Shown here: positions 47,449 to 58,274 of the stretch, in pieces
Position numbering within the stretch: position 1 is the stretch's first letter
Layout: every line of letters starts with the position of its first letter
Source of the DNA: Rhizopus sp. PT2906
Taxonomy: Eukaryota > Mucoromycota > Mucoromycetes > Mucorales > Rhizopodaceae
Length of the DNA: 64,000 nt
Reading direction: 5' to 3'
Assembly (NCBI GenBank): GCA_025529335.1
Contig: JAMYHX010000003.1
Coordinates: 124,001 to 188,000, forward strand
Position numbers and translations under genes: made by a program
Notes under the pieces: generated by a model
The model's input: the letters and a program-made list of their open reading frames with translations, nothing else
Told to the model about the DNA's origin: nothing
Databases searched by the model: none

Positions 47449-47591
47449 ATAAGATGTAATAGTACATTACAATCCAAAAACAAACAAGTTTTATTACCCC
47501 ATTTTCGTTTTCTTGTACAGTTTCATTTTACATTTTATATATAACATTTTGTAAACAATTCAAATAAACTATTTGTCAAAAAAATCAACTT

Positions 47592-49189
47592 TTATTTTCT
47601 CTTTTTTTCTATTTCGTTTTTTGGTACAGAAAAAATATCTGCATTTTCAGAATTGGTAGCGAAATCACTCATATCATTAAAGAAGGCTGTCAAATCATTC
47701 TCTAAACTAGCCTTGTACTGTTCTTGTCTCTTTCTTTCCTCTTCTTTGGCTTGTCTGAGCTCTTCTTCTCGTCTTTTCTTTTCAGCTTCAATCGCAGGTG
47801 AATACTGTGAAGCATAGGATGATTTCTCCCAGTAAGCTTTGAAACCTTCAATTGAATTGACAGGAATGGCGTACTCGCTCTGTCCGTACACGGGTATAAA
47901 ACTATCCGGATTTCCAAATGTCGCTTGCACATAACGCCCATCGATCACTAGACCATAATATCCAATGTTATCCATGGCAATCATTGCAGACTATTATGTA
48001 TAAAAGGAGAAAGTTGTATAACAATAAAACAATCATTAGATGTGTTTCAATTATATAGGCTGCTTTTTTTTTTGGTTGGCGTTACTTTGATATCAGTAAA
48101 TTCGATAAATGCAAAGGAGCATGATAGCTTTGTCAGCTTGTCTCTAATAAGTAATGTGCGATAGAGCCCTTGAAATGATGATATAGCCTTGAAAATGGAT
48201 TCTTCTGTAGTAAGATGATCCAGTCCTCTCAGTAAGATGAGATGACTTGATGCAAGCGATAGGTCCTTTGTTCCATCATTAATCTCTAGTGTATCCGTAC
48301 TATAAGTCCGTGTCTCGGTTGCTGCTCCTATGTGTATATCCAGTCAAAAGCATTAATCAGTTGTTCAAACGCTTCAATAGAAATAAATGTGTGTTTACGA
48401 ATATTCGATTGCTTGCATTCGACGCACACTCGGCGATGAACATCATTAAACTTTCCACACTAGCATATAAAGTTAAAAAAAAGTGAATAAATGGTAATCA
48501 TTACCTACAGTTGCACAACGCCATTCTTCCTTTTCTAATGACCCGTTGTTCTTATGAGAGTAGTCCACACGCACACGGAAATCCTTCATATGGAAGGTTC
48601 GGTGCTTTTCTACAAACTGCATGGCATGCCCCACACTGGTGAATCGAACAAATGCAAATTTTCTTGATTCGCCTGTTTCACGAGACTTGATGAGCGACAC
48701 TTCTTCAATGCAAGCGTTCATTTCACCAAGTCTCTTGGCAATCTTTTTTAAAATGTGTGAGTGAAAACAAAAGAAAAAGATTGCAGCAGAGTCACTTACA
48801 TCCTCTTCTGTGGCATTATCAGGTAAGCCTCTCAAGACGACGTTGATGTTGGGACCTGCTGGTTTTTCATCTGATTGCTTTCTTTCAAAATATCTCTTGT
48901 CCTCAAATGAACGACGGTCGTCCTTTCTTCTCCTACGCTCTTCATATCGTTTCTATCGATAAAGTTGGCTTTATGTGATCAATAATTGTATTTTCTTTAC
49001 ATTGTCCTGGTCACTTTCACCCCTGTGATGTCTACTGGGTGATCGTCTATGAGGACTAGGTGACCTATCTCTACTGTGTCTTCTTGGCTGAGGGCTGCGT
49101 GACCTTCTTCTTTCTGGACTACGAGATCTCCTTGAATGTGGACTATGTTGTCTCTTTTTAGAGTGATCGTATTCTCGAAAATCAGGCAT
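47592..49189 (-). CDS. RBM5/RBM10-like splicing factor: RS tail, RRM, RanBP2 zinc finger, RRM
   Basis: Six exons: 49001-49189, 48800-48952, 48509-48742, 48399-48459, 48086-48327 and 47592-47990, 425 aa. The N-terminus is an Arg/Ser/His domain (SRRSRSPERRRSRSPQ). RRM1 runs about residues 80-165 (INVVLRGLPDNATEED, RKFAFVRFTSVGHAM). A RanBP2-type finger, WRCATC then RRVCVECK, is completed only if the donor GTAGGT at 48508 is used. RRM2 (about 235-320) shows HLILLRGLDHLTTEES and SFAFIEFTDIKS. The last part is a charged helix (EEELRQAKEEERKRQE). RRM-ZnF-RRM is the RBM5/6/10 order; these proteins act in 3' splice-site choice. The OCRE and G-patch domains of animal RBM5 are missing, so this is a short form. 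Confidence 0.85.
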
Positions 49190-49294
49190 TGATAATTTAA
49201 AAAAGAGAAAGAAAGAAAAAGAAAAAAATTTTACCTCCTCCCCTTCTTTTTTTTTTCTCTCTCTTTCTTTCTTTATAATAAACTAGTTTTTTTT

Positions 49295-50366
49295 ATGAGC
49301 CAATTGTTGGCAAATACTATTGAACCTTTACTATTAAAGATTGAAAGTTGGATCATTGCCATAGCTGCAGACGTTCCCTTGGAAACAGACTGGGCACAAT
49401 CGTCTTATGGATCTTGGTAGCATTATTTATTGATTTCTTGTACGACTTGTTTGCTTAACTTTTTTTTTTAAAAAAAAGGTATAATAATCCTCGACAACAT
49501 GGATTAGAATTATTCTTTCTAGCAACAATTTATGCAACAGCAACAATCATCTTCTTTCGTCGTTTGCTACGACCAGGAAGCAGACATTATAAACTGATTA
49601 CAGAATTCGAACCACCTCAAAAAGCATCCATAACTGAAAAAGGAATGACGTTGGCATTAGCGTCATCACTAACATTAACCCTTATTCACAAAATCATTCG
49701 TAATCGAGTATGGTTTATGCTACAGCCTTGTCATATGAGTGGATTTTTGCTTGTACTTTCACTTTTATACCCCAACAAGCGATCACCACTTCCTCACATT
49801 CTCTTTAATATTTATCTTCATCTTCAGTGGGGTGCCTTGGCTGCACTTGCATTTCCAGATCTAAGGGAACATTACTTGATTGGAGAGACATTTAATTTCT
49901 TTGCAGGTAAAAAAGCATACAAACGTTACAATAGTTCAATTTGTAATATGACTGTAGAACATGCACTCTTGTTGATTGTTCCTATTTATATGATCTATAG
50001 TCGCCGATATGTTGTATTACCCAAATCAAAGGAGATCTTGTGCTTGTCATTCTTCACTTACTGTTTCTTCCATACACCTGTGCTTCATGCGCTCTCCTTA
50101 ACCTCGGGATTTAATCTCAATTACATGTGGACACCTCCTCCAAGTAAATAGATATGGTTTATAAAAAGATATATTTACTAACCAAGTTTAAAGTTAAAAT
50201 CCTACTGGACCTTGGACCTTCCTATCGTATTGTCATGTATGGTGTTGCCTTCATCTTCAAGTTTATCACACGATTCATTTGTGTAGAGACACTATTGACA
50301 GTCATGCCCCGTAAACGTCTAGAAAGGCAAAAGACGCATTATAAAAAATCAAGAAAGGTCGACTAA
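49295..50366 (+). CDS. TMEM164-like multi-span membrane protein
   Basis: Three exons: 49295-49416, 49479-50143 and 50194-50366, 319 aa with about seven hydrophobic segments. The pattern FMLQPCHMSGFLLVLSLL, then LFNIYLHLQWGALAALAFPD, MTVEHALLLIVPIYMIYSRR and LNYMWTPPP matches TMEM164, whose conserved Cys in QPCH has been linked to acyl transfer to ether phospholipids in animals. A role in membrane lipid remodelling is inferred. The last intron has a TACTAAC-type branch site, and without it the frame would stop at 50151. The C-terminus is Lys/Arg-rich (PRKRLERQKTHYKKSRK). Confidence 0.8.
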
Positions 50367-50781
50367 ATATCACGCAATGTGTCAATAAAACGGTTCTAGA
50401 ATCAGTTTAAAAAATCACGCATTATTGCGCATACACACGTTTCCCCCCTTTTTTTTTCATAGTCGCACATCCACAACGTGGATCTGAGTTTTATGGAGGA
50501 CCTGCTGCTTAAGACAAAGGACATTGGTCAATTTAATCTATTTTATCGTACAAACATGCTGATTTATTGATGTTCAGTCTTGTTGTACACATCACAGCGT
50601 CACATAGCTTTTATATATTCTTAGACTCTTGCTACACATCATGCAATCATTTTTCTGGTCTTCCCCGAGAGAATGGATGACATCAATGACCGGAGATTTA
50701 ATTTCTCTGTTTCTCTGTTTTTCTCTGTGTCAGCGTACAGTCTAGTTCTTGATCACAGTTGCTTTAGAATAATTATTTAAG
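50367..50781. other. Intergenic, upstream of CWC15
   Basis: 415 nt with no coding frame; TCTCTGTTT repeats near 50703-50726. It should hold the CWC15 promoter. Confidence 0.5.
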
Positions 50782-51659
50782 ATGGTAAGATCTATTGTTC
50801 ATTGATAACATTTAATAACTCTTTTTAGACAACCGCTGCTCGCCCCACCTTTGACCCTGCTAGAGGAAACGACAACAAAGCACCTTCCTTTCAATACGGT
50901 GCTCGTGATCTCGCATCTCATACTAAACTAAAGTTCAGACAGCCTGGTCAAGGTACAGCTGATGAGATCGGTAGTAGAGAAGAATTATTAGCAGAACTAA
51001 GAGAAGCGGAAAGAAAATACTTTGAAGAAAAAGAAGGAAAGGCATCAAGCAATCGATTGATTAAACAAGATGGTGAAAGTAATAATAATGAAGAAAAGCA
51101 AAAACTCCTTGCAGAGGCAGAAAGATTGGCAAAATTGGATAAAGAAGATACGGATGAAGAAAGTGAGAATGAGTCGAGGTAATAAAATAACCCTGTTTTT
51201 GTTATAAATATTAAACAGTGGTTTAGTAGTGACGACGATGACGACGACGATGATGATGATGATGATAATGCAGCAGAACTATTAGCAACACTGCAACGTA
51301 TTCGTAAAGAAAGAGCAGAAGAAAAAGAACGACAGGAAAGGGAAGCCCGGGAAGAAGAGGAAGCCCGAAGACAGGAAGAGGCATTGCAAGGTAACCCGCT
51401 CTTACACATTGGAGAACAAAAACGTGACTTTAGTGTCAAAAGAAGGTAACCTAAAAAAATACCAAGGATCTGGATGCTTGGCGTGGCGACTTGGTCCCAA
51501 GCTTGCCCATGCTAACTCTATTTATTTGATAGATGGGATGATGATGTTATATTCAAGAACCAAGCAAGAGGAGTGGATGATCAACCCAAAAAGAGATTCA
51601 TTAACGATATGCTTCGCTCTGATTTTCATAAAAAGTTCCTTCATAAATATATTCATTAA
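50782..51659 (+). CDS. CWC15: Spliceosome protein Cwc15/Cwf15
   Basis: Four exons: 50782-50784, 50829-51178, 51227-51445 and 51533-51659, 232 aa. The first exon is only the ATG. The N-terminus [20 protein letters not shown] and [20 protein letters not shown] are family hallmarks. The middle is acidic with an Asp run (51230-51265), then a charged helix ([14 protein letters not shown]). The C-terminus [19 protein letters not shown], ending [11 protein letters not shown], is also conserved. Cwc15 belongs to the Prp19-associated (NTC-related) part of the active spliceosome. A GT at 51391 could be mistaken for a donor, but reading through gives the conserved GNPLL segment. Confidence 0.95.
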
Positions 51660-51839
51660 ATCATTATTATTGTTGGCATTGTAGTACCAACATACTATAA
51701 CCGTACTGCGGCTACAAATAAAAAAAAATTTTACCCTACTGCGGCCAAGATTAACTCAAAACCTTGTGTAATTTTGAATTTGAATATAAATAAAGGGACA
51801 TTTTAACGTCAATTGTCGATCTCTCTCCACTATTTCATA

Positions 51840-53001
51840 ATGAAAGATAATCAACAAGATTGCTCTTTATCCATTGAGCTTTTACCTGAATTTGGTTGGT
51901 CCATTAAAGATACTCCTGCATATGGACCTGGCTCTGTATTTCAAGGTATTATAACGTAATTTCATTATACTCATTTTTACTAACAATGAAATAGGCCACG
52001 TCAAATTACAACTTGTAAAAGATATTCCTATTGAAAGCATCCGACTTGCTTTCTATGCTATCGAACGCGTCCCTCCCTATGACATCCACTTTGGTACAGT
52101 TCGCGCTATTAAAAACACATTATTCAGTATTCAGTACACACTCTGGGATCACAACAAGGACAGAGTGCTCAATCTCGAAGAAGACCGAAGCACGAGCTTC
52201 CCATTCACAATCCAAATGCCTATGGTCCAATTTCCTCCTACCTTCAACCATACCCTCTATCAATGCAGCTTTCAACTTATGGCTATTATCAACACCTCTT
52301 CAGGCATGATCAAGCATGAGCAGCCCGTGATCTGCATGCCTTTTGTCGAGACACGTCTTCTCAAGACCCCCTTAATGTTGTCTGCGGGTAAATCAAATTT
52401 AACAGCTCAGCTTAAAATGACGGCGACCGACTTCGTTCCGGGTGATCTCATACCCTTAACACTCCACGTGGGAAGCCTTTCCCCAAATAAAAAGACCCAA
52501 TACGTCACTGTACAACTGAAGCTCATTCAAAGTGTGAACGTTAAAGTGTTTGATGACATGCCATGCACAGACAAGATCATCGCATCAGCATCACATAAAC
52601 TACTATTGATCCCTACACCTTCCGGATCCTTCTGCGACGGCGAACTTACTCTTCAGCTTCCACCTGATCTAACGCCTTCTTGTGAATATGGTAAAATAGC
52701 GAATGTCACATATCGACTGCAAGTGTCTGTGGAGCAAAAAGGTCCGATGGGCGGCATTTGGAACTATTTTGCAAATTTTGAGGATATTCCAGTGGTTGTT
52801 GGTACCCTAGGTTACGGTATCCGAGTTTCGGACGAGTTCACAGCATATGATCAATATCAGCTTAATGAAGAAGGTCGGTTGGCGGATATACCTGTACCAA
52901 AATTTATGAAGTCTATTGAATATGAAGATGCTTTACCACTCTATGATTCCACTCGTTTACCAGATTATGATGCAGCCTGTACACCTCTTATGATATGCTA
53001 A
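51840..53001 (+). CDS. Arrestin-like protein, copy 1
   Basis: Two exons, 51840-51945 and 51995-53001, 370 aa. The N-terminus LLPEFGWSIKDTPAYGPGSV, VFQGHVKLQLVKDIPIESIR is the first strand pair of an arrestin N domain. PFTIQMPMVQFPPTF and CMPFVETRL follow, and the C domain runs from KMTATDFVPGDLIPLTL to GTLGYGIRVSD. The tail has IEYEDALPLYDSTRLPDYD. Fungal alpha-arrestins link Nedd4-type ubiquitin ligases to membrane cargo; here the tail motifs are LPLY/LPDY and not strict PPxY. A paralogue lies at 61695-62913 on the same strand with the intron at the same codon (CAA G|GT). Confidence 0.85.
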
Positions 53002-53696
53002 TCTTATGTCCCTCACTCTCATTCTATCTTACATTATCTCTCTTTTGCATTATCATTACCATTACATTATTTATTTCTGTCATTTGTACATAATATCATG
53101 CTTTTTATTTATTTATAGATTATAATAAAGGTTAAATTTGCTCAATCATACAATCCCTCTTTTTTTCTTTTGGTCATCCTTCGATCTGTGATTTATTTGT
53201 TACCAGAGCCACGTTTCATCCATAAATAACAGCATTCTTTACCTATATGGATTTTCAATTGTACATGAGCTATTATCACGTGTAGTTCACCCATTCTATT
53301 GTGTTCTACATGAAAAAATTTTTAGAGCCTGAGGTTACACTTGGCATTCGCTTGGGCCAAGAACTGGACTCTCTTCTATAAAAAATTTATTTTTTTGCTT
53401 GAATGCAGAATAATTATTCACCTGATATAAACAATATAGGTTGCATGTAACCGTAATTAATTGCTACACACATTATAATGTAAAAAAAGGGTGCAGATCG
53501 CATGGTGAGCCCTGTGATATGGATTCATCGTCCTAACTGCTATCTGTCTTGACCAAATCTTCTCTTTCTTGCATATAAACAAGAATCATCAAGTAATTCA
53601 ACTTTTGTGCTGAGCAATCAGAAGGTCTACAAGTTTGCAAAACTTAAAAGCGATGTAGTCCGAACAACGGAAAAGAACGGCGAATATTGTCAAAGC

Positions 53697-54010
53697 TCCT
53701 ACCCATTTAGGTTAAAGAAGAGAATAGAGGTCAACACAAGTTCTTCATCAGAGGATCCGAGGAAATATTAAATACACACTCCCTATTGCGATGCATACAT
53801 ATAAATGCATTTCCGTATTTTACTTGACAATTGTACACCAACCTTACAGGAAGCATTTACGAAGGAATAAACCGGATTATGTTGAGATCCGTGATTTAGG
53901 TAATGTGCCAGTTCTTTCCTCCGAATAGTCTCTTTGGTTTATCCGCCGTTGAGGAATCTATTGGAGCCCTTTACTCCACTAACGACACTCCTCAAAGTAG
54001 CTGTCGTGTT
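53697..54010 (-). pseudogene. Truncated copy of the 3' end of the molybdate-transporter-like gene
   Basis: Sequence from TACCCATTTAGGTTAAAGAA through GCGATGCATACATATAAAT to CCCTTTACTCCACTAAC matches 58109-58440 in the same orientation, at roughly 85-90 percent by eye. It covers the 3' flank, the stop region and about the last 45 codons of the intact gene at 58275-59897. A block of about 30 nt near the stop is missing (around 53893) and nothing upstream of the last exon part is present. It cannot encode a transporter. Confidence 0.85.
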
Positions 54011-54325
54011 TGATTACTGTCTACCTCAATGTTGCTTGATCCGTATACTTTCTCTCCGCTCAAATTACTATGCCAGCACGCATGATTCGCTATTTTTTAC
54101 TTTTTCTTCTCTCAACTTTGAATAAAGAATAGTAATTGTTGGCTATTAACTCCTATTGTGCTTTTATACATAAGTATCAGGAGTATTTCAATAGCGTTTT
54201 GTTGAATTCGACGCTTTCCGCTTCTAGAATCAAAAGAAGAAAAAACTTTGATTATCTTTGTGGAGATGGAGACTTGGTCTGGTAACCAAAGAAAAGTGTA
54301 ATAAAAAATACCACCATTTAAACAA

Positions 54326-54710
54326 GGTGAACACTACATACACCAGAAAATGCACAAGAAAATAAGCTAGTACTACGGACGCTTTTTCTAGGCACTACTT
54401 ATGTTGTCACTATACAACTTCATATTACCAAAGCCTCTGCCTAACCTAAGGCTGTCCAGTTCACTCTCTCTGACATAAAATGTGAATTACGCGTGTCCTT
54501 GCATCTTTGTTAATAGACTGATAACATAAAATTAGAATAAATACATCAATAACAATATTTCTTTTTTATCTCTCTCTTTTTCTTGAAAAGAAACACAAAA
54601 CCAGGATGATGAATGGTTTTGTTGGACTGCATCATAGGTAATGTGTAGAGATAGCGCCTGTAGTATCAGTCTAACTTCTGGTGCATTTTCTGGTGCATGT
54701 AGTGTTTCCC
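54326..54710 (-). mobile_element. MITE-like TIR element, copy 2 (full length, 385 nt)
   Basis: Ends: GGTGAACACTACATACACCA on + at the left and, on -, GGGAAACACTACATGCACCA at the right, imperfect inverted repeats of about 30 nt. TTTAAA flanks both ends (54316-54321 and 54711-54716), a possible target duplication. Read on -, the first about 100 nt match copy 1 at 26215. Its core, 54411-54603, is an almost exact inverted copy of 57917-58109 (193 nt each). No coding capacity, so it would depend on a transposase elsewhere. Confidence 0.8.
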
Positions 54711-54915
54711 TTTAAATAAACAACTCATAGACATTTTTCATAGCTTACTATCGAAGGCATTGATATCACCGCTCGCCTTGAGTCATATCGCAAAAAGAAT
54801 ATACGCATTGCAAACGTGTCCAATGACCTTAGCGATATGAAAATACTGTAAATCTTAATATCGAAATTAGGAACGGTGGACTAACTTTTCTTTAAATCAA
54901 ACTCCTTGTCATATA

Positions 54916-55880
54916 TGTTTCCTATCAACAAATTTGATGAGGACAAATGCATAACAAAGCTTTTTAACGACAAAAATGACAAAGCCAAGATAACAAGCTT
55001 TATTTATGAAGGCATTCTTATGAAAAGAACCAAGTTGGAAGCCGTCCTCTTTTGCAAGACATCTCTGACGTTAGTATAATCAAAACGATTTAGATCAAAA
55101 AGAAATATAACGACCTTGATAGAGATTGGATGGGGATTTTGATCCAACAGATGAGATGGATAAGTGCATCAAAGCTTGTTGTTTGCATTTCAAAAATAAC
55201 AATTATGGAATATACATCAACTCTGAAGCAAGCTTCATTAAAAAGCACCTCCTGCCGTTTGTCGACGAGATGTTTTTGAAGAGCCCTGATAAAAACATCA
55301 TTTGCGTAATGTATGTTTTATGTTTAACTATTATTTCTATCTGGGTTAACTATTATTCAAACAGGATGGATGGAGCTGAGCAGAATGGAAGAATGCCCGA
55401 TTTGAAGTTGGGTTACAAATTTAAAGGAAAACCTCATTTTGCTTTCTTTGTTGAAGTAAAGCGTCCCGGCCAGACGAGTCATTACCAAGATGAGATCGAC
55501 TTTGTGAAGTTGTTGAAGGCAATGAAAAAAGTATGAATGACCAAATTGACCTTGGATTTGGAGAGCCAGCTTCTTTCGGGCTGTTAGTAGAAGGTAGTTT
55601 ATTGTCTTTTGACAAAATGTGTACTTTAAAATATTTAAAAATTGTAAATATAGGATTTAAATGTATCCTTTACATGATGAAAATTCATGAAGAAGGTGTT
55701 TACATACCTGCGGTGGTGAGGAAATTTGTCTTGATTGAAGGCATTGAAAATGCTGTCAATATTCCAGCAGTTGTTGAGAGCTTCTTTTTTGTGAAGGTAA
55801 AACTGGAAAAAAACAAAAGTTAGAGTACCGCTAATACTTTTATATTTACAGGAGAAACTGGATGTTTTCTTTAGAAACTT
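54916..55880 (+). pseudogene. Degenerate member of the nuclease-like (E-x-K) family
   Basis: A first piece starts MFPINKFDEDKCITKLFNDK (54916). A frame change near 55125 leads into DFDPTDEMDKCIKACCLHFK and SFIKKHLLPFVDEMFLK. An intron ends at about 55365, then MPDLKLGYKFKGKPHFAFFV and EVKRPGQTSHY. A further exon gives PASFGLLVEG, and IPAVVRKFVLIEGIENAV ends the family region. P-D...E-V-K is the spacing of PD-(D/E)XK nucleases. The frameshift before DFDPTDEM and lack of a complete 5' half make it a probable pseudogene. Family membership is by shared motif order (E-x-K followed by a F-G-x-L-V-x-G strand) with 24584-27156. Confidence 0.55.
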
Positions 55881-56136
55881 TAAAACAAGATAAATAAATA
55901 AGCCTTTGCTATACATGAAGGAGCACTCACTCCTGACAAAGTCAGAATAAACATTATTTCTTTTTATTTGTTACTTAAACCGTCAGAAAAAAGGAAAGCG
56001 AATAAGTGTTAGTATCTTATTTTATTTGAGCGAATTCAGAGCCAGGTATCGACCATATTCAGACATTACATAGTTGTCTGCCCTGGTTGTTTGACGGCTT
56101 CAAGTTCTGTACAGCTTGGAAGAGATGATATTCGAA

Positions 56137-56580
56137 TTAATCCACATCTGAGCTGATAGACACTAAACAGCGATTACCAGCCAATCTTCTATAATAAGAC
56201 AGCAACGCATGAAACACATCAACATCAGCAAGCCCAGCACACATTCTACTAGTACCAAGAGCTTGATAAAACGTTCTAGGCTCCCAAAACTGAGCTCCGT
56301 TTTCAGTATCACTTGGATCAACAAGGAAAGACTCGGCGGTATACCTTGGATTACTGTTTCTGTCGATACTGGAAATGATTTGTTGTCGGCCATACGACTG
56401 CAGACTTTGTTCATTGACGAGGATATTTGATGCATTAACACCTGGTTTGACGACAGACTTGATCAAATTTGTGCACTTCTTGATGTTACGCTCGGAGGTA
56501 CGACAGCTAATGAAGCGCAACGGATCCATATGTTCGATGATATACTGAATATGCGAGAGGTAAATAATAACAATAGCCAT
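56137..56580 (-). CDS. Unclassified 147-aa ORF
   Basis: An uninterrupted frame from ATG at 56580. The N-terminus is hydrophobic (MAIVIIYLSHIQYIIEHMDP), followed by RFISCRTSERNIKKCTNLIK, VNASNILVNEQSLQSYGRQQ and AQFWEPRTFYQALGTSRMC. No domain recognised. It lies in the rearranged region between two decayed genes and could be a fragment of a transposon-encoded protein. Real coding status is uncertain. Confidence 0.4.
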   Translation of the reverse strand: MAIVIIYLSHIQYIIEHMDPLRFISCRTSERNIKKCTNLIKSVVKPGVNASNILVNEQSLQSYGRQQIISSIDRNSNPRYTAESFLVDPSDTENGAQFWEPRTFYQALGTSRMCAGLADVDVFHALLSYYRRLAGNRCLVSISSDVD

Positions 56581-56650
56581 TTTTTTGGGAAAATGATGCT
56601 GTGGGTTGACTCGAAGAAAGAATCAAGAAAAGGGGATATAAGAGAGAATA

Positions 56651-57800
56651 TTAATGTTGATTATCCAGTAAGTGTTGATTAATCCTGGAATTGCAACGTC
56701 TGGCAGGTAAATCAGCAATGATATTGATTATATTAGAATATAATTTACTAATATCAGGGATTTCATTTTCATTGTTGCATTGACTTTAATTCCTCCAGAG
56801 AACTCGATGAAAGCTATGGATACTTTTTTGCTATTTACTTTCATAATGATACCATCCCATTTACATCTGCTTGTTTGGCAATATTCATTTTCGATCCAGT
56901 CTAAAACAACTACGTTATTGTTTGCTAAAAAAAGTTGCTCTATAATGTAGATGTTAGTGTGAATGCATGCAGCACGTTCTCCAGTTGTTTGTATAAGTGG
57001 ATTATGTGGACTATTCATTAAATCAAGGCTACAACAATAATAAAGTAAAACGTGAGTTTTTAGAGTTTCAGTCAAAGAATACCGTGCTTACAAATGACAA
57101 ACAGTTGTTTCTACAAAACCGGAATCATGATTGAGAACTAAATTAAAGCCTTGCCTATAACCAATTTTATACATTGTATTTCTTAAGGAAATCGTTGCAA
57201 GCTTAGATCCACAGAGGGAAGTTATTAGCTCTTCCGCATATTCTGTTAATTCGACGTTTGTTAATGTAGCATATTGAATAATGTCATCATAGTCTTTTTC
57301 AGTAAGCTGTTTTTTCAGCATTGATATGACAGTGCCAGAGCCGAGGTCCAGAATTCCTAAGTAACCAATCCTATACATAATACAATTAGCAGCCTTATAG
57401 AACGAATTGATACTTTCGATACCCACTTATCTGATGATAGCTTTGATGAGAAGTGTAATATCTTTTCTAAAGATTCCGAACCATCAAACTTATTGGGCTC
57501 TTGGGTTATGACAGAGTTACAATCAATAGTGCTGCTGCTGCTGCCTACACCGTTGTATATCTGGTTTTAAAAACAGATATTGTTATATCATACAAGAATG
57601 CTAATTTTAATTGCATAATCATAATACCTCTTCTGTCAGCCATTCTAAACTTTGGCATGTCATAGCATTCAGTCTCTTCAAGGTTTTATTTTGTCTCTTC
57701 GTTACAATATTTCGCGTGTTTTCATTCCTTCTATCAGCCCAATGCTTTTGATAATCTTTGGCGAAGCCTGACTGCTCTTTGTTTCCATGCGTTTCTAGAA
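56651..57800 (-). pseudogene. Degenerate gene related to the nuclease-like family (C-terminal half)
   Basis: Exon-like pieces on -: about 57797-57629 (QSGFAKDYQKHWADRRNENT, LNAMTCQSLEWLTEE), 57563-about 57435 (GVGSSSSTIDCNSVITQEPN), about 57371-57094 (IGYLGILDLGSGTVISMLKK), about 57030-56780 (CKWDGIIMKVNSKKVSIAFI, EFSGG) and about 56757-56651 (ISKLYSNIINIIADLPARR). The WDG...FIEFSGG strand pattern resembles FTDGIGSYLNGTSCVVIEPS in the locus at 24584-27156. The frame shifts between VNATMKMKS and the last piece near 56765, and no start exon was found. Unknown function, probably dead. Confidence 0.45.
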
Positions 57801-57916
57801 AAGAATTTGAGTCAACTAAGTAGCAGATTTTAAATGTAAATTTCTACTTCAAACTTGGATCTCGCTGTTTCAATATGTAGCGTCAAGCTAAATATAACTT
57901 TATGAAATTGCCATCT

Positions 57917-58109
57917 TGGTTTTGTGTTTCTTTTCAAGAAAAAGAGAGAGATAAAAAAGAAATATTGTTATTGATGTATTTATTCTAATTTTATGTTATC
58001 AGTTTATTAACAAAGATGCAAGGACACGCGTAATTCACATTTTATGTCAGAGAGAGTGAACTGGACAGCCTTAGGTTAGGCAGAGGCTTTGGTAGTGTGA
58101 AGTTGTATA
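57917..58109 (+). mobile_element. MITE-like TIR element, copy 3 (core only)
   Basis: 193 nt matching the reverse complement of 54411-54603 with only a few differences: TTTTCAAGAAAAAGAGAGAG, then AAGGACACGCGTAATTCACA and CTTAGGTTAGGCAGAGGC. The inverted ends are missing. It ends exactly where similarity to the transporter 3' fragment begins (TACCCATTTAGG), marking an insertion or rearrangement boundary. Confidence 0.8.
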
Positions 58110-58274
58110 CCCATTTAGGTTAAAGAAGAGAAGAGATGTCAACATAAGTTTTTCATTAGAGAAGCCAAGGAGATACTAAGCACATATTCCTTATTGCGAT
58201 GCATACATATAAATACATTTCCGTATTTTATTTTACAACTGTACATCAATCTTACAGGAAGCATTTATAAAGGG

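Larger units (their letters stand above)
53002..54915. other. Gene-free, rearranged spacer
   Basis: Apart from the transporter 3' fragment (53697-54010) and the TIR element (54326-54710), which are listed separately, no coding frame or RNA gene is supported. A 63-codon frame at 53934 lies within the transporter fragment, antisense to its former reading direction. Confidence 0.5.

Noticed and set aside
51391..51400. GT donor in CWC15 after CAAG
   Set aside because: Reading through keeps the conserved GNPLL and FSVKRRW segments; the true donor is at 51446.
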